Below, piece after piece: positions 43,541 to 51,742 of a stretch of DNA of 64,000 bases. The notes under the pieces are model-generated. The model was not told the DNA's origin, did no database searches, and worked only from the letters and a program-made list of their open reading frames with translations. This DNA is from Bacillus sp. M6-12 (GTDB lineage Bacteria; Bacillota; Bacilli; Bacillales; DSM-1321). Position numbers and translations under genes: made by a program. The stretch spans positions 186,001-250,000 of the forward strand of contig NZ_PGVF01000016.1 in assembly GCF_002860285.1 (NCBI RefSeq), written 5' to 3'. The stretch's first letter is position 1; the number at the start of each line of letters is the position of its first letter.

Positions 43541-44551
43541 ATGAATAAACAAGTTCTTTTAGAAGTCAATCAATTAAAGAAGCATTTTCATTTGGGCAAG
43601 GATTCCACACTAAAGGCAGTGGACGGCATTTCTTTTCAGATTCATAAAGGAGAAACTTTTGGGATTGTCGGAGAATCAGGATGCGGTAAGTCTACGGCAG
43701 GAAGAACCATCATAGGTTTATATGACAGCACAGATGGAGATGTAATTTTTAACGGCAAGAATGTCCACAGCATGAATGACAAAGAGCGGTTTGATTTCCA
43801 TAAAAATATGCAAATGATTTTTCAGGATCCCTATGCTTCTTTGAATCCTCGTTCGACGGTCAGCGAGATTATTGCCGAGCCAATGGAAGTGCACGGTTTG
43901 TATCCGAACAAGCAGGAACGCCAGGAGCGGATTTATCAGCTGCTTGAGGACGTAGGGCTAAACAGAGATCATGCTAACCGGTATCCTCATGAATTCAGCG
44001 GAGGGCAGCGGCAGCGGATAGGGATAGCACGCGCGCTGGCGCTTGATCCTGAGTTTATTATTGCAGACGAACCAATATCAGCGCTTGATGTATCCGTCCA
44101 GGCCCAGGTCGTTAATTTGCTGAAAAGACTTCAGCAGGAAAAAGGCCTGACCTATTTGTTTATTGCGCATGATCTTTCAATGGTAAAGCAAATCAGCACA
44201 AGAATTGCGGTTATGTACCTGGGGCATATTGTGGAACTGACAAGCAGCAGCGAGCTTTACAAAAAACCGCTGCATCCATATACTCAAGCCCTGCTTTCAG
44301 CAATTCCGATTCCGGATCCGGATGTGGAGGATAAACGGGAACGAATTTTACTAAAAGGAGAAATTCCAAGCCCGATTGATCCTCCAAGCGGCTGCGTTTT
44401 CAGGACTAGGTGCCAATACGCGATGGAAGCATGTGCCCAGATTAAGCCGGAATGGCAGGAGGCTGAGGAAGGACATTTTGTAGCGTGCCATCTTTATAAT
44501 AAAAAAATTACTGGTGACAATGACCATTCTCAAGTGGCGGTTGCCAAATAA
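43541..44551 (+). CDS. ykfD: Peptide ABC transporter ATP-binding protein YkfD (OppF type)
   Basis: ATPase of 336 residues. It carries Walker [15 protein letters not shown], signature FSGGQRQRIGIARAL, Walker B FIIADEPISALDVSVQAQVV and LFIAHDLSMVKQI. The C-terminal oligopeptide domain has the Cys set CVFRTRCQYAMEAC. OppF/DppF class. It likely forms a heterodimer with DppD for the Dpp permease. GAGGAATAAAC lies before ATG, two bases after ykfC stops. This closes the canonical dpp-ykf set; a serine hydrolase follows. Confidence 0.94.
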   Translation: MNKQVLLEVNQLKKHFHLGKDSTLKAVDGISFQIHKGETFGIVGESGCGKSTAGRTIIGLYDSTDGDVIFNGKNVHSMNDKERFDFHKNMQMIFQDPYASLNPRSTVSEIIAEPMEVHGLYPNKQERQERIYQLLEDVGLNRDHANRYPHEFSGGQRQRIGIARALALDPEFIIADEPISALDVSVQAQVVNLLKRLQQEKGLTYLFIAHDLSMVKQISTRIAVMYLGHIVELTSSSELYKKPLHPYTQALLSAIPIPDPDVEDKRERILLKGEIPSPIDPPSGCVFRTRCQYAMEACAQIKPEWQEAEEGHFVACHLYNKKITGDNDHSQVAVAK

Positions 44552-44565
44552 GAAGGTATTCCACA

Positions 44566-45360
44566 ATGAATATTATTGACTTGGAAAAAGCTGTCAAAAT
44601 TGAAATTGAGAAGTGTTCCGGCCGTGTTGGCCTCTACTTGGAATTGGACGGAGGGACAATTGAACATAACAGCAACGAAGTTTTCCGTTCAGCCAGTTTA
44701 ATCAAGGTTCCTATTTTAGTAGAAGGCTTTAGACAAAAGGAAGAGGGCCGTATTCACCTTAACCAGCCAGTCACTATCCAGCGGCGGGATAAAGTTGGCG
44801 GGTCCGGAGTACTACAGGTTCTTTCAGATAAGTCCTTCATGACATTGAAGGATATTATGACATTAATGATCATTGTTTCGGATAATACAGCCACGAATGT
44901 TATGATTGATTTGCTTGGCATGGATTCAATCAATCGTACCATCAAGGAGTTAGGGCTTGAGAAAACTATACTGGAGCGGAAGATGATGGATTTCCAGGCA
45001 GCGGAACAAGGGAAGGATAACCTTACCTGTGCGGCTGATATGGCCCTTTGTCTGAAAGCGATCCAGGAAGCATCATTTTTATCTGATGAAAGCAGCAGGG
45101 AAATGGCAGATATATTGAAAAATCAGCAATTCCTTGATAAACTGCCGGCCATGATGGATCTTGATAAGGTTGCTGTAGCAGGAAAAACCGGTGGTCTGCA
45201 CTGCATTGAACATGACTGTGCCATTATTAGATATGGCGAAAAAGTTGCCTATGCTGCCGTGCTTAGCGATGAACTGCCATCGAAAGAAGACGGACGGCGA
45301 ACAATCAGCGCCATTGGAAAACTCATTTTTGACTTCATGGTTCAAAATAGTGAGCGGTAA
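44566..45360 (+). CDS. Class A beta-lactamase-like serine hydrolase
   Basis: Penicillin-recognising fold, 264 residues. The three motifs are present: SxxK as Ser44-Leu-Ile-Lys47, SDN at 105-107, and KTG at 207-209. The ExxLN omega-loop motif needed for beta-lactam hydrolysis is not evident (LERKMMDFQ stands there), and there is no signal peptide, so it should be cytoplasmic and is unlikely to give resistance. It lies 14 bases after ykfD and before the operon terminator. I infer a cytoplasmic amidase or D-amino-acid peptidase working on imported murein peptides together with DppA, YkfA and YkfC. It is not part of the B. subtilis dpp-ykf operon. Confidence 0.83.
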   Translation: MNIIDLEKAVKIEIEKCSGRVGLYLELDGGTIEHNSNEVFRSASLIKVPILVEGFRQKEEGRIHLNQPVTIQRRDKVGGSGVLQVLSDKSFMTLKDIMTLMIIVSDNTATNVMIDLLGMDSINRTIKELGLEKTILERKMMDFQAAEQGKDNLTCAADMALCLKAIQEASFLSDESSREMADILKNQQFLDKLPAMMDLDKVAVAGKTGGLHCIEHDCAIIRYGEKVAYAAVLSDELPSKEDGRRTISAIGKLIFDFMVQNSER

Positions 45361-45406
45361 AAACAGATTAGTCATAGGGACAAAGAAAGCGTAAAATTCA
45401 CACTCT

Positions 45407-45448
45407 AACAAGCTATTTCCAACTGGGAAATAGCTTGTTTTATTTTAA
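45407..45448 (+). terminator. Terminator of the dpp-ykf-hydrolase operon
   Basis: AACAAGCTATTTCC / GGAAATAGCTTGTT stem (14 bp) with a small loop and TTATTTT tail. Confidence 0.92.
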
Positions 45449-45631
45449 AAAACAAGTAATAGTTTTGGCAATGGACAATAACCCTGCATTTAGTTCGCGC
45501 TTGATCAAGAAGTTCTCAAATGAAACCTGATGAATAAAAAAACAGCAGTATACCGGTGTTTTTACCCGCACAATCTGCTAAGTATTTGAATTTATTAGCT
45601 TTATAGAGACAGTGTAAGGTAGTGTGAAACT

Positions 45632-46384
45632 ATGAGTTGTGATTGCCATAATTTTAAAGAGCGGCTGTTAAGTCTGCAGGTTGTCCAACAGATGATTAAA
45701 ATTGCCTATAAAGAAAAAAAACCTTTATCGTTATCAAGGTTCAGCCATGCTGAGTTATTGTACCTTAGCTGGCCAGAAGGTACTACTTTAACTACTTACT
45801 TTGATAAGTATCGAAAGTATAACGGTGGTACCGATCAAATTGATGAAATAAAAGAAGGAGTCCTTGAGGCACTTAATAAAGTTGATATAACCGGTATTTT
45901 GACAACCGGAGATTGGGATAGCACCAATTGGGACAAAATGACAAACGATGTTTTTCATAAGCTTGATTTTACTCCGGAACATGTGTGTTCTGCATGGATT
46001 ACCCAGCAGATGGTTAGAGATCCTAAGAAGAAGTTTATGAAATGGTTAAAAAATAAAGATATCATCTTAGTAGGCCGCAGATCGAAAGAGGCAGCAAAGA
46101 AGCTTAAAAAACTGGAGATAAATGTAGTAGATTGTGTTGGAATGGAAAGTTACGCTGAAATTGAGGAAGTCCAGCAAAAGCTTGTAAAAAACAAAAAGTG
46201 GAAGATAGCACTTTTATCTGCGGGGATTCAGGCAACAATCCTTGCTCCCCGTCTCGCCGCTGAAACAGGCAAGATAGCTATTGATTTTGGCCATGCTATG
46301 GATATTTTCCTGGATGGAACCGATTTTGATCATGAAGACTTAGTTGACAAGTGGAACACAATGAACAACCTGGAACAGACTTAA
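45632..46384 (+). CDS. GT-D fold glycosyltransferase-like protein
   Basis: The 250-residue protein resembles the GT-D family (DUF1792). Near the N-terminus LSLSRFSHAELLYL corresponds to the usual RxGxGE-type nucleotide/metal motif; TGDWDSTNWDKMTNDVFHKLDF and the C-terminal block IALLSAGIQATILAPRLAAETGKIAIDFGHAMDIFLDG follow, with a Rossmann-like centre (KDIILVGRRSKEAAKKL). No transmembrane segments or signal. GT-D proteins transfer sugars to glycoproteins or surface structures. It lies 300 bases before a nucleotide-sugar operon and is separated from it by a hairpin. The start ATG has a weak AAGGTAG site upstream. Family assignment moderate; donor and acceptor unknown. Confidence 0.62.
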   Translation: MSCDCHNFKERLLSLQVVQQMIKIAYKEKKPLSLSRFSHAELLYLSWPEGTTLTTYFDKYRKYNGGTDQIDEIKEGVLEALNKVDITGILTTGDWDSTNWDKMTNDVFHKLDFTPEHVCSAWITQQMVRDPKKKFMKWLKNKDIILVGRRSKEAAKKLKKLEINVVDCVGMESYAEIEEVQQKLVKNKKWKIALLSAGIQATILAPRLAAETGKIAIDFGHAMDIFLDGTDFDHEDLVDKWNTMNNLEQT

Positions 46385-46418
46385 TAGTAGCTTTCCGGTA
46401 CTATTTATGCACCAAATT

Positions 46419-46451
46419 AAAAGCAGCGAACTCCATGGTTACGCTGCTTTT
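46419..46451 (+). terminator. Hairpin after the GT-D gene
   Basis: AAAAGCAGCG / CGCTGCTTTT stem (10 bp), 13-nt loop. The T-tail is short. The rest of 46385-46685 contains no gene that I can support. Confidence 0.6.
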
Positions 46452-46685
46452 AGAAAGAATCTCATCTCTTGCGGCAAAAGAATTTATCTTATTTATTTAT
46501 GATTTTTGTCCAAACATTTTGAAGTAAAGGCAATATATTATACAAGAAATATATTGGATAGACAGTATAGTCTGCCACCTTAATGAGAGGGAATGCTCGT
46601 GATCTAATGAAACAAATCTGCACAGTTGTATATGTGTTCCTTTACGATTCTTTGCTTTAATAAAAAACAGAGAAGGAGGGTTATT

Positions 46686-47465
46686 TTGAAGGTTGTCATT
46701 TTGGCGGGAGGACTGGGCACAAGGATAATGGAAGAATCACATAATAAACCTAAGCCTATGATAACGATCGGTGATATGCCAATTTTATGGCACGTTATGA
46801 AGATATATTCAAGATTCGGCTTTAACGAATTTATTATCTGCTTAGGTTATAAAAGCCAAGTGGTAAAAGAATTCTTCGCAAACTATTTTATGCGAAACTC
46901 GGATATTACTTTTGATTTTCAAAATGGGAATCAATATATCATTCACCATCATTTTATAGAACCTTGGAAAGTTACCTTGGCAGAAACGGGTTTGCAGGCT
47001 ATGACGGGCGCCAGGATTAAGAACATTCAAAAGTATATTGGAAATGAATCCTTTATGCTGACCTATGGTGATGGGCTGGGAGATATCAATATAAAAGAAT
47101 TACTGGAGTTTCATAAAACACATGGGAAAGCTGCAACCGTGACCGCTACAAAGCCTATAGGACGGTTTGGTATTTTATCCTTAACAGATGATAACAAGGT
47201 AGAAAGATTTCAGGAGAAGAAACAAGAAGACGATCAGTGGATAAGTGCCGGTTTTTTTATCCTTGAGCCAGAGGTGTTTCAATACCTGAATAGCCGGGAG
47301 GATACTGTATTTGAACAAGAACCGCTAGAGAATCTTGCGAAGAACGGACAGCTTATTGCATTTAAACACAGCGGATTCTGGCATCCCATGGATACTTTGC
47401 GGGATAAGGAATATTTGGAGGAACTTTGGGATTCCGGACATGCTCCCTGGAAAACATGGAATTGA
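46686..47465 (+). CDS. rfbF: Glucose-1-phosphate cytidylyltransferase
   Basis: Nucleotidyltransferase of 259 residues that makes CDP-glucose from CTP and glucose-1-phosphate. N-terminal signature KVVILAGGLGTRIMEESHNKPKPMITIGDMPILWHVM, then FEFIICLGYKSQVVKEFF-like block, TYGDGLGDINIKELLEFH and SAGFFILEPEVFQYL, all typical of RfbF. TTG 46686 is preferred: GAAGGAGGG lies seven bases upstream; the longer frame has no homology. Its usual partner RfbG (CDP-glucose 4,6-dehydratase) is not obvious; the following two genes are NAD-dependent SDRs, one of which might fill this role. Confidence 0.9.
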   Translation: MKVVILAGGLGTRIMEESHNKPKPMITIGDMPILWHVMKIYSRFGFNEFIICLGYKSQVVKEFFANYFMRNSDITFDFQNGNQYIIHHHFIEPWKVTLAETGLQAMTGARIKNIQKYIGNESFMLTYGDGLGDINIKELLEFHKTHGKAATVTATKPIGRFGILSLTDDNKVERFQEKKQEDDQWISAGFFILEPEVFQYLNSREDTVFEQEPLENLAKNGQLIAFKHSGFWHPMDTLRDKEYLEELWDSGHAPWKTWN

Positions 47466-47495
47466 TAAGGTGATTCAGTTGGAAGGGGGAAAAGT

Positions 47496-48395
47496 ATGAA
47501 AATCTTAGTTACTGGTGCTACAGGCTTCTTGGGAAGCCATTTGACGAGGGCATTAGTAAAAGAAGGTTATGATGTTATTTTGTTAAAAAGGAGCTATTCC
47601 AACACCTGGAGAATTAGCGATCTCCTTCAAAAGGTTACCTTTTTTGATATTGACCGGTGTCCTATTATACAGCCATTTATTGAATGTGGTCACATTGATG
47701 TCATTATTCACACTGCAACAAAATATAACCGGCATGGTGATAGAATATCGGAATTAGTTGAATCTAATATAAGCTTTCCGCTGGAGCTGCTGGAAACAGC
47801 CATTGCTTTTCAAACCGGAACCTTTATTAATACAGATTCTTTTATCCATAAAGGCAATACTGGTTATAGCCATTTAGCGGGATATGCGCTAACGAAAAAG
47901 CTTTTTCTTGAATGCGGAAAGGAATATAGCAATGCCAAAAAGATTCATTTTATTAATGCTAGACTAGAGCATTTGTATGGTTCCTTCGATGGTGAGGATA
48001 AATTTTCCTCATATATATTGAAGAGCTGTTTTAATAATATTCCGGAATTACAACTTACAGCAGGAGAACAAAAAAGAGATTTTATTCATGTCAGAGATGC
48101 TATCTCGGCTTATTTATTTTTATTGAAATGGGGAGACCAGCACGTTCCATGGTTTAAGGAATTTGAAGTAGGGACTGGTTCATCAGTGCCAGTCCGGGAG
48201 TTTGTGGAGCTTATCCATCAAAAAACCCGATCTTCAACCACGCTTAAATTTGGAGCCATCCCTTATCAGGAAAACGAAATAATGGATTCGAAGGCCAATA
48301 TTCAACAGCTTCAAAAACTAGGATGGAAAAGTGAAATAGGGCTTGCACAGGGTATTGATATTATTTTAGCAGATCAGTTCAATATCAATTTATAG
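47496..48395 (+). CDS. NAD-dependent epimerase/dehydratase (sugar nucleotide SDR)
   Basis: Extended SDR of 299 residues. It has the NAD motif VTGATGFLGSHLTRAL and the catalytic Tyr-Lys pair in GYALTKKLFLECGKEY; the N-A-R block appears as FINARLEHLYGSFDGEDKFSSYI. It looks like CDP-sugar reductases/epimerases of the RfbJ kind (CDP-abequose or CDP-paratose synthase), which fits the CDP-glucose gene just upstream, but the assignment to a particular sugar is uncertain. Start ATG with GGAAGGGGG. Acts in the cytoplasm on activated sugars for surface glycan. Confidence 0.78.
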   Translation: MKILVTGATGFLGSHLTRALVKEGYDVILLKRSYSNTWRISDLLQKVTFFDIDRCPIIQPFIECGHIDVIIHTATKYNRHGDRISELVESNISFPLELLETAIAFQTGTFINTDSFIHKGNTGYSHLAGYALTKKLFLECGKEYSNAKKIHFINARLEHLYGSFDGEDKFSSYILKSCFNNIPELQLTAGEQKRDFIHVRDAISAYLFLLKWGDQHVPWFKEFEVGTGSSVPVREFVELIHQKTRSSTTLKFGAIPYQENEIMDSKANIQQLQKLGWKSEIGLAQGIDIILADQFNINL

Positions 48396-48422
48396 GTGAT
48401 GCCATGAAAGAAGGTGGTTTAA

Positions 48423-49520
48423 ATGATTGACAATAGAAAACCAGTCTATCAGCAGGATCTTGAGCATATATTCAATAATCTTTCAGACTCTGAAAAATCG
48501 AAGTTCAAGCAGACATCCATCCTTGTTACTGGATGTGCCGGTTTTTTGGGTTATTATTTTATGTCCTTTCTCGCCGAGTATGCTGAACAGCTGGAAATAA
48601 GAAAGATTACCGCAATAGACAATTTTAAATTGGGAAAGCCCAAATGGCTGACGGATTTAGGCAAAAACAGTGAAAAGCTGGACCTCTTTACTTTTGATAT
48701 CACAGAGTTTGATAGATTTGATACTAAAAAAATATCCGATGCTGATTTTATTATTCACATGGCGTCCATCGCGTCACCGGCTTACTACAGAAAGCACCCT
48801 TTTGAGACTGTTGACGCGAATGTATCAGGGCTTAGGGCATTACTTGATTACTATAAAAACAGGGATATAAAAGGGTTTTTATTTTTCTCAAGCAGTGAAG
48901 TATACGGTGATCCTTTTCCTGAATATATTCCTACATCTGAGGAGTACAGGGGCAATGTAGCAACGATAGGGCCGCGCGCTTGCTATGATGAAGCTAAAAG
49001 ATTTGGTGAGACTCTTTGCTACTTATATGCGGAAGCCTATAGGATGCCGATATCCATTGTCAGGCCATTTAACAATTATGGACCTGGGATGAGACTGAAT
49101 GATAAAAGAGTTCCTGCTGATTTTGCAAAAGCTGTTGTGGAAAATAAAGATATTGTCATGTACTCCGATGGCTCCCCGACCAGGACATTCTGCTATGTGG
49201 CAGATGCCATTTCAGGTTATTTAAAAGCTTTGCTGTATGAACCTTTTGATTACTTTAATATTGGCATCGAAGAACGGGAAATTTCAATAAGGGAACTATC
49301 AGAGATTTATAAGCAGGCGGGTTCGGCTATTTTTAACTTTAATAAATCCATAGAATTTAAAGCACCAGCTGAACAAAGCTACCTTACCCATAATCCGCAA
49401 AGACGATGTCCTGATGTCTCAAAGGCCAGGAAACTGCTGAATTATTCTCCTTCGATCTCCATTGATGAAGGTGTATACCGCTTTTTAACTTTCCTCAAAG
49501 AAAGAGGTGAAATACATTGA
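48423..49520 (+). CDS. Sugar nucleotide SDR, UDP-glucuronate decarboxylase-like
   Basis: Extended SDR of 365 residues. NAD motif VTGCAGFLGYYFMSF near residue 34, NADH-support IDNFKLGKP, FIIHMASIASPAYYRKHPFETVDANVSG, then FFSSSEVYGDPFPEYIPTSEEYRGNVATIGPRACYDEAKRFGETL with catalytic Tyr/Lys, and IVRPFNNYGPGM with late KKSIEFKAPAEQSYL-like loop. The SSSEVYGDP...GPRxCYDEAKR pattern is that of UDP-glucuronate decarboxylase (UDP-xylose synthase). The next gene supplies a UDP-sugar dehydrogenase, so UDP-glucose to UDP-glucuronate to UDP-xylose is a consistent pathway. The genes overlap by four bases. Confidence 0.8.
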   Translation: MIDNRKPVYQQDLEHIFNNLSDSEKSKFKQTSILVTGCAGFLGYYFMSFLAEYAEQLEIRKITAIDNFKLGKPKWLTDLGKNSEKLDLFTFDITEFDRFDTKKISDADFIIHMASIASPAYYRKHPFETVDANVSGLRALLDYYKNRDIKGFLFFSSSEVYGDPFPEYIPTSEEYRGNVATIGPRACYDEAKRFGETLCYLYAEAYRMPISIVRPFNNYGPGMRLNDKRVPADFAKAVVENKDIVMYSDGSPTRTFCYVADAISGYLKALLYEPFDYFNIGIEEREISIRELSEIYKQAGSAIFNFNKSIEFKAPAEQSYLTHNPQRRCPDVSKARKLLNYSPSISIDEGVYRFLTFLKERGEIH

Positions 49521-51556
49521 TTACCGTGATTGGCCTTGGTTTTGTCGGGCTGACTACAGCCTTGGGATTTAGTGATAAAGGATATAAGGTTTATGGCTAT
49601 GATATAGATGTGACAAAAAGGGAGCAGTTAAGAAATGGAAAAACACCTTTTTACGAGCCCTATTTGGGTGAAAAACTAAATGAACATTTAAATCGAAGCT
49701 TTGTGCTTGTAAAGGATTTGAATGAAGCAATTGACAATAGTGAAATAATTTTTCTTTGTGTTGGTACCCCGAGCAAGCCGGATGGCAGCGCAGATTTAAG
49801 CTATATATTCCAGTCGATCAAAGATGTAACAGCCCACATAAAACCGGATACCTTTAAAACATTGGTCCTCAAGTCTACAATTCCTCCTTCTACTGCAAGC
49901 AAACAAATAAAACCCTATCTTGAAGAACTAGGCTTCCAGAGCGGCGTTAATATAGGCCTAGCCAATAATCCTGAATTTTTGCGGGAAGGAACAGCCTGGG
50001 AGGACTTTATGAATCCCGAAAGAATTCTCATTGGCCATGATGATAGCCTTAGCGGACAGGCCGTCACTAATATCTATTTACCTTTCAAATCCCTAATATA
50101 CCGGGTTAATCTCACTACCGCTGAGTTTATTAAATATTTATCTAACACCCTGCTGGCCACCCTGATAAGTTTTGCAAATGAACAATCCATGATTGCGCGA
50201 TCTATAGGGGAAATTGATATAAGCAAAGCTTTCCGAGTTCTTCATCGGGATAAACGATGGTTTGGCCATCCTGCTAATATGACCTCTTATGTTTACCCCG
50301 GATGCGGATTTGGCGGCTATTGCCTTCCAAAAGATATAAATGCTCTTGTTAAGCAATCGGAGATGAATTCCTTCACACCGGAATTGTTAAAAAGTGTGAT
50401 AAATGTCAATGAATCAATTAAGCAATTTGTTGTAAGTGAAATAGACGAAAAAATAGGAAAAAATGAGAAAATAGGAATACTTGGTTTGGCGTTTAAACCC
50501 AATTCAAATGATATTCGGGATACACAGGCAAAAACCATTATTGAAGCATTGCTTCACAAAGGCTATAAAAATATCATAGCTTATGATCCCCTGGCAATGG
50601 ATGAGTTTAAAGCAGCTTATGGCTTACCGATTGAATATGCCTCCAATCTTAAGGAACTTCTTAAAAAAGCAGATAATGTTGTTCTTTTAACAGCCTGGGA
50701 GGAGTTCATACGTCATGAAAAAGCTATTAAGAAAAAGAGAGTTTTTGATTATCGCTATGTTTTCAATGGTAGGGGGATGGGGGCTGCTAGCTCTGGTATC
50801 AACTTAAATGATGCTGAGTATGAAGGAAAAGTAGTAAAACCTATTATATATAGCGGGAAAAATCGTTATTTAGTTATGGCAAGGGTAGGAGATTCTTCTC
50901 AGCATAAGCAATGGATCAAAAAGGAAAAGTACAAAAATTTTGATATATTCCTCGAATATTTCGGAGATGGCAGCAATAATTATCAAAATGACTGTGATTT
51001 TTATTCCGTAGGCAAGTCTACGAAATGGCCAAGATTTTATAAGATAATGGAGCAGTTCGGCGAAGAAATTCTAAAATATGATGCTGTATGGATGCCGGAT
51101 GACGACATTATCACGGATAGTAAAACCATCCATAAATTATTTGCATTTTTTATGAAGCATAAATTATCTTTGGCTCAGCCAGCTCTGACATCCGATTCCT
51201 TTTATTCCCATAAAATAACATTAAAGCAAAGTAAATATAAACTGAGGTATACCAAATTTGTTGAAGTAATGGTGCCAATGTTCTCACCAGATGCACTCCG
51301 CTTATGCTGGAATTCCTTTAAAGAAAGCAAATCAGGCTGGGGATTGGACTCACTATGGCCACACTTGTTGGGTTATCCAAGTAATAAAATGGGAATTATT
51401 GATGCAATAACTGTAAAACATATGAGACCTGTAGGACAGGGAACACTCTATACCGATATACAAGGTTCACAGTATGATGAACTATATAGGATTATTGAGG
51501 ATTATGGGGTTACGGTACCCTTTGATTTTAAACTGTATGGTTCGATAGAGAAATAA
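49517..51556 (+). CDS. UDP-glucose/GDP-mannose dehydrogenase fused to a DUF707-like domain
   Basis: A two-part protein of 679 residues. Residues 1 to about 425 are a UDP-sugar 6-dehydrogenase: VIGLGFVGLTTALGFSDKGYKV, GTPSKPDGSADLSYI, LKSTIPPSTA, NPEFLREGTAWEDFMNPERILIG, active-site GCGFGGYCLPKD (Cys near residue 269) and the C-terminal ILGLAFKPNSNDIRDT. Residues about 445-679 resemble DUF707: FDIFLEYFGDG, TKWPRFYKIMEQFGEEILKYDAVWMPDDDI (DxD-like acidic cluster near 528), LSLAQPALTSDSFYSHK and GWGLDSLWPHLLGY. DUF707 has a glycosyltransferase-like look. Typical dehydrogenases are 440-460 residues, so the fusion is unusual. It may couple UDP-glucuronate synthesis to sugar transfer. Last gene of the operon. 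Confidence 0.82.
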   Translation: MITVIGLGFVGLTTALGFSDKGYKVYGYDIDVTKREQLRNGKTPFYEPYLGEKLNEHLNRSFVLVKDLNEAIDNSEIIFLCVGTPSKPDGSADLSYIFQSIKDVTAHIKPDTFKTLVLKSTIPPSTASKQIKPYLEELGFQSGVNIGLANNPEFLREGTAWEDFMNPERILIGHDDSLSGQAVTNIYLPFKSLIYRVNLTTAEFIKYLSNTLLATLISFANEQSMIARSIGEIDISKAFRVLHRDKRWFGHPANMTSYVYPGCGFGGYCLPKDINALVKQSEMNSFTPELLKSVINVNESIKQFVVSEIDEKIGKNEKIGILGLAFKPNSNDIRDTQAKTIIEALLHKGYKNIIAYDPLAMDEFKAAYGLPIEYASNLKELLKKADNVVLLTAWEEFIRHEKAIKKKRVFDYRYVFNGRGMGAASSGINLNDAEYEGKVVKPIIYSGKNRYLVMARVGDSSQHKQWIKKEKYKNFDIFLEYFGDGSNNYQNDCDFYSVGKSTKWPRFYKIMEQFGEEILKYDAVWMPDDDIITDSKTIHKLFAFFMKHKLSLAQPALTSDSFYSHKITLKQSKYKLRYTKFVEVMVPMFSPDALRLCWNSFKESKSGWGLDSLWPHLLGYPSNKMGIIDAITVKHMRPVGQGTLYTDIQGSQYDELYRIIEDYGVTVPFDFKLYGSIEK

Positions 51557-51624
51557 TGCTGATGTTAAATAGAGAAATCCTTTCTGCAGGAAAAGGTAGT
51601 GCTGAAAAGGATATAGCCATAAAC

Positions 51625-51672
51625 AAAAAGGATCCATTTCTGCTTTAACAGGAATGGATCTTTTTTGTTTTT
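51625..51672 (+). terminator. Bidirectional terminator between the glycan operon and dtpT
   Basis: AAAAAGGATCCATTTCTG pairs with CAGGAATGGATC plus TTTTTT. A-rich left side and T-rich right side make it usable by both convergent units. Confidence 0.9.
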
Positions 51673-51742
51673 TATTAGACAAGGTATAGCTTTATAAACA
51701 AGTACAGATGATTAGCTGCAGTGCCAAGCAACTTTTTTTATG

